Below are positions 50,901-60,197 of a DNA stretch of 64,000 nt, piece after piece. The position numbers and the translations under genes were made by a program. The DNA is from Trileptium ribeirensis. Its lineage: Eukaryota; Nematoda; Enoplea; Enoplida; Thoracostomopsidae. The DNA lies in contig JASANE010011534.1 of assembly GCA_030248225.1 (NCBI GenBank), forward strand, positions 1 through 64,000, given 5' to 3'. Under the pieces are notes generated by a model. The model was not told where the DNA came from, did not search any database, and was given only the letters and a program-made list of their open reading frames with translations. Every line of letters starts with the position of its first letter. The first letter of the stretch is position 1.

Positions 50901-51789
50901 CTATGAATCCTCTCACGAGAGCTACAACTTTACTGTTTAAGCATTTGTGTCAGAGCAGTCGTTTTCGAGCTATGAGCCGGAGTTTGAAAAATAACCTCAA
51001 AAAGCGAATTTTCAAAATTTTGACTAAGTAATTTTCTTGCTTGTCGGTGGTCAACGATGGGTTTACAGGGTTATTTAATCAGTTAAACATTTTGGTAGCA
51101 TTAGTTAAACCCTGCATTGGGTATATTATAACCCTGCGGACGGTGTCTGAATAAAATTTGCTAAATTTTGGGGCCAAAAATGATGAATTTTTGTCACTTT
51201 TTCGATATAATACATAGGTGTAATTAAATTGTGGCTATAGGTTTTAGAAGTTACTGAATACGATGAAAGCAATAATTGTATTTGCGGGTATGGATCAAAA
51301 AGCACGTGGACTAGCCTACATACGACGTAAAAGCACTCTTCAAATTATAATTTTTTTTAATTTGTGATTTATAAACTTCATGAGTTTTCTTATTTTGGAG
51401 CACCGGAGGATAAAATTAAAGATTCTGCGGTTTTACTCTTGATCATAGGGCAGTAGCGTTGCCGTTAATGTATTACCGTTATTGTAAGACTTTAACTAGC
51501 CGAATTTGAAAAAAGCAACATTCGCTAAACGCAGATTAGCTGCACTCGCTCTATTTTCTCTCGCTGCGCGAGCAACTGGTTTTAGTTTCTCATTATTAGT
51601 GTTGAATTATTACATGTGTGGTTACTAAAATTTTAGGTTAACTTCAGCAACGTTGTGCGCGGCTGTCAGGCTCTGTTTCCACCGGATCCCGAAGTTCTTG
51701 TGTCATACCGAAGGCTTGGTTACGTGAATGCAATGCAGTACCTTAAGGAACGTGGGCTGTATGAACCACTTGAAGGCAGTGAAGTTTAA
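29822..51789 (+). CDS. PNPLA4: Patatin-like phospholipase, PNPLA4-like (seven exons)
   Basis: Seven coding exons (29822-29909, 35633-35757, 36295-36381, 41040-41183, 43807-43878, 49097-49249, 51637-51789) join in phase to about 273 residues ending in TAA. Patatin enzymes are serine hydrolases acting on acylglycerols, phospholipids or retinyl esters through a Ser-Asp dyad. Visible motifs: oxyanion-loop SGCGFLGVY (residues 19-27), nucleophile box GASAG (52-56, Ser54), LLASCFIPVYAG (150-161), catalytic DGG (176-178), TVSPFSGEADISP and ALFPPDPEVL near the C-terminus. The short length without a lipid-droplet-binding tail fits PNPLA4 (about 253 aa) better than PNPLA2/3. No in-frame ATG lies in the first exon and a stop sits just upstream, so an earlier exon should carry the start. 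The last two exons lie inside the large inverted repeat, which holds a second copy of them. Confidence 0.9.
29945..31716 (+). repeat. Interspersed repeat R, copy 2 (most complete, in PNPLA4-like intron 1)
   Basis: It starts around 'cgtcgcaagcgagggtaaaa' and 'cggagcaagcgtggtttcac', passes 'aatcacctgtaaca' and 'ataccaccctaa', then several 150-170 bp internal units, then the 3' module ('cgtacccgtatggccagatt', 'cttttgctatcgaac') and ends in 'gctcgcttcgctcgctccg'. It is interrupted by a MITE at about 30580-30955. No coding capacity. Copies 4 and 5 confirm both ends in inverted orientation. Confidence 0.65.
30580..30956. mobile_element. MITE of family M inserted in repeat R copy 2
   Basis: The ends CCTATCCACAGCCCTCCG (left) and CCCTCCGCTGTGGACAGG (right) form an imperfect inverted repeat. 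The body contains a G run of 12-13 and 'tttcggccgagtggggg'. Its 3' part ('gaacatgacgatttgggaag', then GGGGGCCGCCACCCC) resembles the other M copies. It interrupts a tandem unit of repeat R, so it inserted later. Confidence 0.6.
31457..32080 (+). repeat. R 3' end plus MITE M2, first copy of a local direct duplication
   Basis: Contains the R 3' module (from 'cgtacccgtatggccag'), the R end at 31715, a 75-bp linker ('cactatatatacatgttg') and MITE M2 from about 31787 ('ctgacctgtcctcaacagtc') to about 32078 ('actgcggacaggtcag'), whose termini are inverted copies. The whole arrangement recurs at 32813-33762. Open frames at 31798-32086 are inside the MITE and are not genes. Confidence 0.65.
32813..33762 (+). 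repeat. Second copy of the R-end/MITE duplication, with a ~340 bp insertion
   Basis: It matches 31457-32042 in order: R 3' module to 33062, the same linker, the M left end at about 33157, and the M body from about 33560 ('gttcgggtgtcagccggacc'). The right end is lost after 'gggtaag', where a LINE fragment begins. The M body is split by about 340 bp (33212-33560) absent from M2. The 590-bp similarity shows a direct segmental duplication of already-nested repeats. Confidence 0.6.
33780..34135 (-). pseudogene. LINE reverse-transcriptase N-terminal linker fragment
   Basis: A minus-strand open frame of about 109 codons contains LLSWKEHFEELLNRPPPTD and then EEEVGIAINSMRNGSAP, the linker just before the reverse-transcriptase fingers in RTE/I-group LINEs. 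It is cut off before the catalytic palm, where sequence quality breaks down ('MASHRWLGRQVV'). A dead fragment inside PNPLA4-like intron 1, in antisense orientation. Confidence 0.75.
34560..35362 (+). pseudogene. CR1/jockey-group LINE, C-terminal end of reverse transcriptase ORF
   Basis: About 240 continuous plus-strand codons match the 'thumb' and C-terminal region of CR1/L2/jockey-group polymerases. In order: SAWAERWLLEFNVSKC, a VSDLGVKISE block, YYALIRPKLDYASSAWNPY, IESIQRRATKLIPQIR, YKLLHGVVDYDW, FFSQRVIDVWNGLPEHVV and a final SLSKFKTLL before TAG at about 35360. No frameshift is seen in the last 600 bp, so it is younger than the RTE-like copy. It is 5'-truncated, as usual for LINEs: the palm and endonuclease are missing. 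It ends 270 bp before PNPLA4-like exon 2. Confidence 0.88.
35633..35757 (+). CDS. PNPLA4: PNPLA4-like exon with nucleophilic serine (GASAG)
   Basis: Acceptor TTATTTCAG ends at 35632. The exon supplies GC to complete the split Gly codon, then encodes VAECLLRHSK and IAGASAGSLTAAVL with the GXSXG-type lipase box, ending at AGC before GTACGG. Length 125 bp, entry phase 1, exit phase 0, matching its neighbours exactly. Confidence 0.92.
36295..36381 (+). CDS. PNPLA4: PNPLA4-like exon 3
   Basis: Acceptor CAATTGTAG ends at 36294; the donor is CAG followed by GTACTT. It encodes 29 residues containing FFALANEIND and FGAMTHGFSLIQ, which matches the patatin helix after the nucleophile elbow. Phase 0 on both sides. 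Confidence 0.9.
36440..37475 (-). repeat. Interspersed repeat R, copy 4 (inverted, intron 3)
   Basis: The reverse complement begins with 'actagtaactcgcaggcgag' and 'gaatgagcgaacgtggtttc', continues through 'cttcgtcgaccctaaaccc' and internal units, and ends with the 'gttcgcgttcaactaaaagg' module and 'agcgccctcagtgcaaactcc'. It supports the boundaries inferred from copy 2. Confidence 0.6.
39050..39780 (+). repeat. Interspersed repeat S, copy 2 (intron 3)
   Basis: Collinear with 7440-8270: 'cttcgaaacttatacatagt', 'acacatggagcatcggc', 'gctaagtacttcaataatcc', 'catatgccgcagattcatg', 'cttacgtttcacaggctaat' and 'agtcttttcttttg'. Moderately diverged; no coding capacity. Confidence 0.55.
39860..41039. 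other. Rest of PNPLA4-like intron 3
   Basis: No exon supported. Two short similar stretches ('aaaatacacgaaaatggtaat' at 39900 and 'aaaatacatcaaaaaggtaat' at 40078, each followed by 'cctytcgag.tatatgggtgt') suggest a local tandem duplication of about 180 bp. Confidence 0.4.
41040..41183 (+). CDS. PNPLA4: PNPLA4-like exon 4
   Basis: Acceptor CTTGTTTAG ends at 41039; the donor is CAG followed by GTATTC. It encodes 48 residues containing MIDEILPLDAHSLA and HISITRRSDR, the conserved 'leads to ILP...AH...L.ISIT' region of animal patatins. Phase 0 on both sides. Confidence 0.9.
41525..42430 (-). repeat. Interspersed repeat R, copy 5 (inverted, intron 4)
   Basis: The reverse complement starts with 'tagtaactcacaaaggaggg', 'cggagcgagcgcggtttcat' and 'tgtgtaatcacttgtaacag', passes units with 'tggcgatcgggttcattgg' followed by CCCTAAACCC, and ends near the 'gacccagaagatgagg' module. 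Short open frames inside it (for example 42006-42224) are chance. Confidence 0.6.
42740..43200. other. GC-rich island in intron 4, probable transposon remnant
   Basis: A block of higher GC with repeated 'gatgaccgcccctgctac', 'gatgaccacccctccgctac' and 'gatggccaccccctgc' phrases and a C run. Looks like a degenerate mobile-element end. No reading frame with a recognisable product. Confidence 0.35.
43807..43878 (+). CDS. PNPLA4: PNPLA4-like exon 5
   Basis: Acceptor ATTTTAG ends at 43806; the donor is CAA followed by GTAATT. It encodes 24 residues, YLLASCFIPVYAG then SEDCPVIDGQ. The LLASxFxPxYAG block is highly conserved in PNPLA4. Phase 0 on both sides. Confidence 0.9.
44492..44965 (+). repeat. 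Dimeric minisatellite, ~162 bp higher-order unit
   Basis: Tandem units begin at 'agccgaccaagcgcggtgtc' or 'agccgaacaagcgcggtgtc' near 44577, 44660, 44737, 44822 and 44899, a spacing of about 77-85 bp. Two alternating subunit types differ after 'ccgcaacccg': one continues 'gccccataggaatatag', the other 'tctccatataataggaatat' plus 'acatcagtgatgtatgg'. Together they make about 162 bp, repeated nearly three times. Confidence 0.88.
44985..45629 (+). pseudogene. Transposase-like C-terminal remnant in hAT-like element
   Basis: Two overlapping plus-strand frames form one protein-like region. The first (to about 45150) contains EKRMQILLEVLVECNRLSPE. After a run of nine A's at about 45150-45158 the sense switches frame to LDELFFDLWGNEEHYYELW and then SHGNATVEGGFSVNEDMLVE, ending in a Lys/Glu-rich coiled-coil-like tail (…MADLQKRLT) at 45629. 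The 'SHGNA.VE.GFSVN' block is typical of the C-terminal dimerisation region in hAT-derived proteins of many invertebrates. The frame switch at a homopolymer may be a real mutation or a sequencing error. The N-terminal catalytic part is absent. Confidence 0.7.
45894..47830. other. Intron 5 sequence before the palindrome, nothing recognised
   Basis: AT-rich with several short open frames and a few GC-richer patches around 46560-47540, where 'aaatttt' and CCCC phrases suggest old mobile DNA. No exon, RNA or repeat partner identified. Confidence 0.35.
49097..49249 (+). CDS. PNPLA4: PNPLA4-like exon 6 with catalytic aspartate (left palindrome arm)
   Basis: Acceptor TTTTTAG ends at 49096; the donor is TCA followed by GTTAGT. 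It encodes 51 residues, EYEDGGMTNNLP with the catalytic Asp of the dyad, then TVSPFSGEADISPADTN. An inverted, frameshifted copy lies at 62592-62743. Confidence 0.92.
49441..49800 (+). repeat. Tandem duplication, 2 x 180 bp
   Basis: Two adjacent 180-bp units (49441-49620 and 49621-49800), beginning 'gcacgccgcttcgctgtttt', differ by only a few bases ('tgttcgattg' versus 'tgtttgtttg'). The inverted pair is present at about 62040-62403, so the tandem duplication occurred before the arms were duplicated. It lies in intron 6 of the PNPLA4-like gene. Confidence 0.95.
51637..51789 (+). CDS. PNPLA4: PNPLA4-like terminal exon (left palindrome arm)
   Basis: Acceptor AAATTTTAG ends at 51636. It encodes 50 residues, including QALFPPDPEVLVSYRRLGY and YLKERGLYEPLEGSEV, then TAA. 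The 'ALFPP' block and following 'YRRLGY..A..YL' match the C-terminal end of PNPLA4 and of the PNPLA2 patatin domain. Its inverted copy is at 60045-60197. I could not assign a polyadenylation signal. Confidence 0.92.
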   Translation, partial: VNFSNVVRGCQALFPPDPEVLVSYRRLGYVNAMQYLKERGLYEPLEGSEV

Positions 51790-54480
51790 AATAATGCATT
51801 AGTCTCCCACCAATAAGCCAACATAATAGTTTTTCTAACATGGCGTATGATATATTTTATGCGATGTAGGGCATAATTTTTTTATAGCAATTCACGAAAT
51901 ATGGAATATCATTTTTTAGGAACAAACTTTACTAAGAAATACGAATCCGGTTTTATTTTGTGCAAGTTTTTTGCTGTGTGTGCTTGTTTATATTATTGTA
52001 ATGCATGTCCTGATAATATCACTTCCAAAAAGTGTACCATATCCTTGCGTGTGAAAGTCAACTTTTAGGGTTGGGCAGAGAAGTTTCTTGTTCGAAACCA
52101 TCATTGCGTTTTTGTATGATGAATTAAGGGTTCAAATTCTAATTGTATTGAAATTTATCTCATATTATGTTTTTATTTGTCAAATTCAGTTCCTTTTATG
52201 ATATGATTTCGTTTTTTTACAATATTTCGTTGTTTCCCTTTTGCCACGTGCCAAACTATGGCTGACGACAGTTGGTTGAGGTTGCATTAGGTGGATGGTG
52301 AAGCATTTATTCCTGCTGCGCTAAACTGTTAGGTTTACACAAGATGTAAATGCAAATTAGGTACGGAGTAAACCTAGTGGGTTAAAAATATTATTCTAGT
52401 GTAGATAGCTTTAAATCGGCGTACATTATGTAATTATGCTATAAAGCGGGTGATATCTTTTACAAGGCGATAGTCGCGTCAAAACCATGCGCTTTGTAAC
52501 ACAACCGTGTATATTTTGATGCTGGCATTTCTGACTGTAGGCCGATCGGTGCAATTCTGGTCAAAGCTCAGCAGTATATCAACCATTTAGAAAGAATGCT
52601 CATAGAGCAAATATATTACCACAACATCTTCTTCGACAGGAAAAAGGCTGTACATATGTTTGGTAATGTCTAATTTTGCTGTATTTTGGCTATCTGTTAT
52701 ATGGAAATAGTCCATTTGATTGTAATGGAACTATTCGAAAATAATGTTCGAATAAAATATTACCGTTATATTTGTCCCATAGTGGCATGCACAAATTCAT
52801 TTTATAATTAATTTTGCGCTTTTTATAGCATAGTAACCGGGGGAAACCCAACCTTACACTGAAAGTTACTCATATTTTGACAGTTAGCTTGACAATGACT
52901 TATCCACTTTCAGCAGGTCTACTGCCTGAATCTATGCTATTTATTGCTCGCATATACGTAAAACAGAAATGTTCAATCAAAACTTTTAATGCGTATGTCA
53001 TTTGTTGTATATTGTATGTAAACCGTTAACGTCATTGCCTCACTTTACGTTGCAGCGTATATATTTTATATAGTAAAAATTAAATGATTTTACCACTCCA
53101 ACGGTCTCAGTCAGCAACTAGTTATGCGGATTGTGTCTTCCATTGATACGTAGCTTGTTGTTATGTGATTTAATTGTATTCGGCTAGATTATGCGATGTT
53201 AGGAAAACTACTGTGATTTTATGGTCAACGTCGCAATTTCGCATTGTAACATAATCCATTTACGAATATTTTATATTGTAAGATCAAAAATTTTGAATTT
53301 AGAACAAAAATTTACTGATTAAGCTAAACCGGATAACCACAGAGGTAACTATTTCGTCCTATCGTCACAATGGAAAGATAGGCCTTCAGAGTTCATAAGT
53401 TAAGGAATCGGGATCATTATCAAGGTTTCCGGGCGGTGGGATTGACAAGTATAATGTAGAGCAAAATTAGATTTTCATTTGCGATCCTAGCTAAGGTCTG
53501 TACCTAGATCGTCAAAGGTATTTACGACAACTCTGGGTGAAATCATATCATGACACTCTTTGGCCGGAAAACTTACAAGATCTAAAGTGATCGTTGGGTG
53601 ATATCAATATGACCTGAAAAACGGCACGTTTCTCACAGTATCATTTTATTTCTTGTAGTGGATCTAATCACGTTATATTTAAATATTTTTATATAACATG
53701 TAGCTATATTTTATAAGTTAAAACTAGTATCTGCATTTAAAATTGATTTTAGTATTTTGCTACGACGGTGAAGTAAAAGGTTTTAAAAACTATAGTATTA
53801 GTACATTTATTGCTTTGTTGTATGTTTTAAGTTTTAATTATGCGACGACCGTCTCTGTGTGTGTACAAAATTTGCATTGTCATATTTTTGCCTTTTAGTC
53901 CTTCGATATAGTCAGTTATTTTGGACGTACATGCAAAAATATTTTATATATTTATATAAATAATAATGCAATTTAAACATTTTCTTAAATTATACAGTGT
54001 GTTACACTTCAGTTGTTGTTGTTGTAAAATTTTAGTTTTGTTGGACTACGACGTTGTTAGTTGAAAAAATAATATTTCGAAATTTGAGATTTGAGATGAA
54101 GAAAAAACTAAACTAAATAAGTAGAGGCATTTTGAAAATTTTGTAAAAGGACTCTCGTTCTCGCTCGGTCTTATAATATACAATATTGTCACTATTATTA
54201 TAATTCAGTTTTATAATATTTTATTGAACGTTGTCTATAATATACGCAGTTTCGTGAAATTATAATTTTCGAATTTAAGAAGTTTTTGGCGGAGCCCCGA
54301 GGTATACTGAACTGCCTGTCAGTCGACGATACATACATACATGCCCAGTTGCAAATTTTTATTTTATACATATATATATTATTTACTTGTATTATAGTAT
54401 TTTATGTATTTTTATAAATTGCACTTTTGGAAAACGAGATATTGAAGTTGTTTTAAAAGAATTATAGTTTTAAGAGTTTT
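51790..54480. other. Region downstream of the PNPLA4-like gene
   Basis: AT-rich flank with no supported coding sequence. It should contain the 3' UTR and polyadenylation site of the PNPLA4-like transcript. The same sequence occurs inverted at about 57360-60044. Confidence 0.4.
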
Positions 54481-55413
54481 ATCATACTATTTTTCTTTGC
54501 ATACGGTGTACATAAAATATAATTGCTGTAGGGCTGTAGTTGCTCTGACGCTTAAATGTAAACGTGCATGAAAGCCAAAAATACGGATGTTCCTTGCACC
54601 TAACAGGTCCACGTTTTCAGGCCAGATCCCACTGTCGTCTCTCACTATATATATTCTGTAGGTGCAGCACAAAATGCCCGGAGAAAGCAATAAAAAAGAT
54701 GTTTAAAAATAGTAAAATGTGTATTCGCGTTCCCACATTTTATGCTGTACTTACACCTATAGCCAGGGTTTTTCAAATTGGACACTGGGTCCGGACTCAG
54801 TATTGTTATGATTTCGCTGAGTCTGATTTGGCATTTCTGGCTCTGAAGCAGGGAAAATATGTGTACAGATATAGAAAGAATAACTATATTAATTACACAT
54901 TTGCAGATACGTAAATTAAAACAAATATTAACAATAAGAAAAAACAGAGAATAATTGAAAAACATAGAATTTAGTAGTGTAGGCAAGGTCAGACTGGGGC
55001 CAGGCTACTTCAGCTTCTAATAGCCTACCATGACTGTCCAACGTGAAATTGCACGCGGAAAATCTTAGCAGATATGAGTAAAATTTTGAACTGAAAATTG
55101 TAGAATTTTGAAGGAAAAAGTAAAATTACTGCATTTATTGAGGTATCCAGTGTCACATACAGTTTGGTTAAGATCGAGAAAAGTAACGAATATATTTGTG
55201 ATATTGAATACTAAGTATGTACCCGTAGTAGTATTAGATTAATATGTTTAATGTTGGTAGCATGATCGGTGAAATCGTTAAAACCTTCAAATTCTGAACT
55301 GTCCATTGCAAACAATCGATACATTTGCTGATACGGAACTCATCCACAGTCATATCTCATAGTTGAGCCAGTTTCGTTTCAATTTCGCTGTGTAATTCGA
55401 CAACAGACGCATT

Positions 55414-55651
55414 GTGTTCAGGACTGTTTTGGTCTTCCAGCAATAATACTTTCAATGACAAACAATTTTTCGTATGAAGTGTTATGAATGTTAGTTTCGA
55501 GAACACTGTCGTTCGTCCAGTCAGCAGGAGGACTAGAGTTTCGGAAAGGACGGATTTGTTCAGCTTGTCGATTACTATAATTCCTGCTGCACAGTGTATT
55601 TGCATTTCCACGTCCGCTGCAACTAGGCCCCATATTGTCGAAATCACTCAT
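55414..55651 (-). CDS. Small ATG-initiated ORF of 77 aa, unidentified (left arm copy)
   Basis: The minus-strand ORF starts MSDFDNMGPSCSGRGNANTL, is rich in Asn, Ser and Arg, and ends ...IESIIAGRPKQS. The translation continues in a second frame with HNASVVELHSEIETKLAQL, suggesting a longer protein broken by a frameshift. An identical peptide is encoded at 56193-56426 in the other arm. No domain recognised; it may be a retrogene remnant or chance. Confidence 0.25.
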
Positions 55652-55859
55652 GTAATATTTGAAATTAATACTGTTTATTTAAAAACTAAATGTGTGCTCT
55701 GAATGAAATTGGGTTTTAAAAGGGTTTGAACAGATAACTCTGCCAAAATTATGATTTTAAATAAAATTTACGACAAAGTTATTCTGGATAAAGCTTGAGT
55801 TTGTTAGAAAAATAAGTAGGTCTGATAAGAAAATTTTGAGTCTAACTCGTGGTCCAAAA

Positions 55860-55984
55860 TATACCCACATATCATGCTCTATATGTTTGCAGTACGGGAT
55901 TTTACACACTCACAACGTAAACTTTGGCAGACCCGCAATGATCAATGGCAATGCTTGTGTAATACATATACTATAGGCTGGGTC
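55860..55984. other. Unique 125-bp spacer at the centre of the inverted repeat
   Basis: Pairing between the arms stops exactly at CCAAAA (55859) and TTTTGG (55985). The spacer has no internal symmetry that I could find and no copy elsewhere in the window. It is the natural loop of any hairpin formed by the arms and the best anchor for a junction test. Confidence 0.93.
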
Positions 55985-56192
55985 TTTTGGACCACGAGTT
56001 AGACTCAAAATTTTCTTATCAGACCTACTTATTTTTCTAACAAACTCAAGCTTTATCCAGAATAACTTTGTCGTAAATTTTATTTAAAATCATAATTTTG
56101 GCAGAGTTATCTGTTCAAACCCTTTTAAAACCCAATTTCATTCAGAGCACACATTTAGTTTTTAAATAAACAGTATTAATTTCAAATATTAC

Positions 56193-56426
56193 ATGAGTGA
56201 TTTCGACAATATGGGGCCTAGTTGCAGCGGACGTGGAAATGCAAATACACTGTGCAGCAGGAATTATAGTAATCGACAAGCTGAACAAATCCGTCCTTTC
56301 CGAAACTCTAGTCCTCCTGCTGACTGGACGAACGACAGTGTTCTCGAAACTAACATTCATAACACTTCATACGAAAAATTGTTTGTCATTGAAAGTATTA
56401 TTGCTGGAAGACCAAAACAGTCCTGA
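56193..56426 (+). CDS. Small ATG-initiated ORF of 77 aa, unidentified (right arm copy)
   Basis: Right-arm counterpart of the minus-strand ORF at 55414-55651, identical in translation (starts MSDFDNMGPSC). Identity here reflects the near-identity of the arms, not independent conservation, so it adds no support for the ORF being a gene. Confidence 0.22.
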   Translation: MSDFDNMGPSCSGRGNANTLCSRNYSNRQAEQIRPFRNSSPPADWTNDSVLETNIHNTSYEKLFVIESIIAGRPKQS

Positions 56427-59400
56427 ACACAATGCGTCTGTTGTCGAATTACACAGCGAAATTGAAACGAAACTGGCTCAACTATGAGATATGACTGTGG
56501 ATGAGTTCCGTATCAGCAAATGTATCGATTGTTTGCAATGGACAGTTCAGAATTTGAAGGTTTTAACGATTTCACCGATCATGCTACCAACATTAAACAT
56601 ATTAATCTAATACTACTACGGGTACATACTTAGTATTCAATATCACAAATATATTCGTTACTTTTCTCGATCTTAACCAAACTGTATGTGACACTGGATA
56701 CCTCAATAAATGCAGTAATTTTACTTTTTCCTTCAAAATTCTACAATTTCAGTTCAAAATTTTACTCATATCTGCTAAGATTTTCCGCGTGCAATTTCAC
56801 GTTGGACAGTCATGGTAGGCTATTAGAAGCTAGTACTGGCCCCAGTCTGACCTTGCCTACACTACTAAATTCTATGTTTTTCAATTATTCTCTGTTTTTT
56901 CTTATTGTTAATATTTGTTTTAATTTACGTATCTGCAAATGTGTAATTAATATAGTTATTCTTTCTATATCTGTACACATATTTTCCCTGCTTCAGAGCC
57001 AGAAATGCCAAATCAGACTCAGCGAAATCATAACAATACTGAGTCCGGACCCAGTGTCCAATTTGAAAAACCCTGGCTATAGGTGTAAGTACAGCATAAA
57101 ATGTGGGAACGCGAATACACATTTTACTATTTTTAAACATCTTTTTTATTGCTTTCTCCGGGCATTTTGTGCTGCACCTACAGAATATATATAGTGAGAG
57201 ACGACAGTGGGATCTGGCCTGAAAACGTGGACCTGTTAGGTGCAAGGAACATCCGTATTTTTGGCTTTCATGCACGTTTACATTTAAGCGTCAGAGCAAC
57301 TACAGCCCTACAGCAATTATATTTTATGTACACCGTATGCAAAGAAAAATAGTATGATAAAACTCTTAAAACTATAATTCTTTTAAAACAACTTCAATAT
57401 CTCGTTTTCCAAAAGTGCAATTTATAAAAATACATAAAATACTATAATACAAGTAAATAATATATATATGTATAAAATAAAAATTTGCAACTGGGCATGT
57501 ATGTATGTATCGTCGACTGACAGGCAGTTCAGTATACCTCGGCTTCCCCAAAAACTTCTTAAATTCGAAAATTATAATTTCACGAAACTGCGTATATTAT
57601 AGACAACGTTCAATAAAATATTATAAAACTGAATTATAATAATAGTGACAATATTGTATATTATAAGACCGAGCGAGAACGAGAGTCCTTTTACAAAATT
57701 TTCAAAATGCCTCTACTTATTTAGTTTAGTTTTTTCTTCATCTCAAATCTCAAATTTCGAAATATTATTTTTTCAACTAACAACGTCGTAGTCCAACAAA
57801 ACTAAAATTTTACAACAACAACAACTGAAGTGTAACACACTGTATAATTTAAGAAAATGTTTAAATTGCATTATTATTTATATAAATATATAAAATATTT
57901 TTGCATGTACGTCCAAAATAACTGACTATATCGAAGGACTAAAAGGCAAAAATATGACAATGCAAATTTTGTACACACACAGAGACGGTCGTCGCATAAT
58001 TAAAACTTAAAACATACAACAAAGCAATAAATGTACTAATACTATAGTTTTTAAAACCTTTTACTTCACCGTCGTAGCAAAATACTAAAATCAATTTTAA
58101 ATGCAGATACTAGTTTTAACTTATAAAATATAGCTACATGTTATATAAAATATTTAAATATAACGTGATTAGATCCACTACAAGAAATAAAAATGATACT
58201 GTGAGAAACGTGCCGTTTTTCAGGTCATATTGATATCACCCAACGATCACTTTAGATCTTGTAATTTTTCCGGCCAAAGAGTGTCATGATATGATTTCAC
58301 CCAGAGTTGTCGTAAATACCTTTGACGATCTAGGTACAGACCTTAGCTAGGATCGCAAATGAAAATCTAATTTTGCTCTACATTATACTTGTCAATCCCA
58401 CCGCCCGGAAACCTTGATAATGATCCCGATTCCTTAACTTATGAACTCTGAAGGCCTATCTTTCCATTGTGACGATAGGACGAAATAGTTACCTCGTGGT
58501 TATCCGGTTTAGCTTAATCAGTAAATTTTTGTTCTAAATTCAAAATTTTTGATCTTACAATATAAAATATTCGTAAATGGATTATGTTACAATGCGAAAT
58601 TGCGACGTTGACCATAAAATCACAGTAGTTTTCCTAACATCGCATAATCTAGCCGAATACAATTAAATCACATAACAACAAGCTACGTATCAATGGAAGA
58701 CACAATCCGCATAACTAGTTGCTGACTGAGACCGTTGGAGTGGTAAAATCATTTAATTTTTACTATATAAAATATATACGCTGCAACGTAAAGTGAGGCA
58801 ATGACGTTAACGGTTTACATACAATATACAACAAATGACATACGCATTAAAAGTTTTGATTGAACATTTCTGTTTTACGTATATGCGAGCAATAAATAGC
58901 ATAGATTCAGGCAGTAGACCTGCTGAAAGTGGATAAGTCATTGTCAAGCTAACTGTCAAAATATGAGTAACTTTCAGTGTAAGGTTGGGTTTCCCCCGGT
59001 TACTATGCTATAAAAAGCGCAAAATTAATTATAAAATGAATTTGTGCATGCCACTATGGGACAAATATAACGGTAATATTTTATTCGAACATTATTTTCG
59101 AATAGTTCCATTACAATCAAATGGACTATTTCCATATAACAGATAGCCAAAATACAGCAAAATTAGACATTACCAAACATATGTACAGCCTTTTTCCTGT
59201 CGAAGAAGATGTTGTGGTAATATATTTGCTCTATGAGCATTCTTTCTAAATGGTTGATATACTGCTGAGCTTTGACCAGAATTGCACCGATCGGCCTACA
59301 GTCAGAAATGCCAGCATCAAAATATACACGGTTGTGTTACAAAGCGCATGGTTTTGACGCGACTATCGCCTTGTAAAAGATATCACCCGCTTTATAGCAT

Positions 59401-60044
59401 AATTACATAATGTACGCCGATTTAAAGCTATCTACACTAGAATAATATTTTTAACCCACTAGGTTTACTCCGTACCTAATTTGCATTTACATTGTGTAAA
59501 CCTAACAGTTTAGCGCAGCAGGAATAAATGCTTCACCATCCACCTAATGCAACCTCAACCAACTGTCGTCAGCCATAGTTTGGCACGTGGCAAAAGGGAA
59601 ACAACGAAATATTGTAAAAAAACGAAATCATATCATAAAAGGAACTGAATTTGACAAATAAAAACATAATATGAGATAAATTTCAATACAATTAGAATTT
59701 GAACCCTTAATTCATCATACAAAAACGCAATGATGGTTTCGAACAAGAAACTTCTCTGCCCAACCCTAAAAGTTGACTTTCACACGCAAGGATATGGTAC
59801 ACTTTTTGGAAGTGATATTATCAGGACATGCATTACAATAATATAAACAAGCACACACAGCAAAAAACTTGCACAAAATAAAACCGGATTCGTATTTCTT
59901 AGTAAAGTTTGTTCCTAAAAAATGATATTCCATATTTCGTGAATTGCTATAAAAAAATTATGCCCTACATCGCATAAAATATATCATACGCCATGTTAGA
60001 AAAACTATTATGTTGGCTTATTGGTGGGAGACTAATGCATTATT

Positions 60045-60197
60045 TTAAACTTCACTGCCTTCAAGTGGTTCATACAGCCCACGTTCCTTAAGGTACTGCA
60101 TTGCATTCACGTAACCAAGCCTTCGGTATGACACAAGAACTTCGGGATCCGGTGGAAACAGAGCCTGACAGCCGCGCACAACGTTGCTGAAGTTAAC
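60045..60197 (-). pseudogene. Inverted copy of PNPLA4-like terminal exon
   Basis: Same 153 bp as 51637-51789 with the acceptor (CTAAAA on the plus strand) and the TAA stop preserved; I see no differences in the coding part. It is listed as a pseudogene because the preceding exon copy is frameshifted and the rest of the gene is outside the window. Confidence 0.85.

Larger units (their letters stand above)
47831..55859 (+). repeat. Left arm of a giant inverted repeat (palindrome)
   Basis: This 8,029-bp stretch is the reverse complement of 55985-64000 throughout, with scattered single-base and 1-3 bp differences. Paired coordinates sum to about 111844 near the centre and 111830 at the outer end, so the net length difference is 13 bp. 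It contains the 3' part of PNPLA4-like intron 5, exons 6 and 7 and about 4 kb downstream. The arm may extend further left: the window ends before the pairing does. Confidence 0.97.

Noticed and set aside
54564..54914. 116-codon open frame found in both arms of the palindrome
   Set aside because: Preservation in both arms only reflects recent duplication. An overlapping antisense frame is equally open, and a segment ('gccagggtttttcaaattgg') resembles a transposon terminus.
55357..55647. 96-codon minus-strand open frame near the palindrome centre
   Set aside because: No recognisable protein; it overlaps the ATG-initiated 77-codon frame and is not independently supported. Only the latter is listed, with low confidence.
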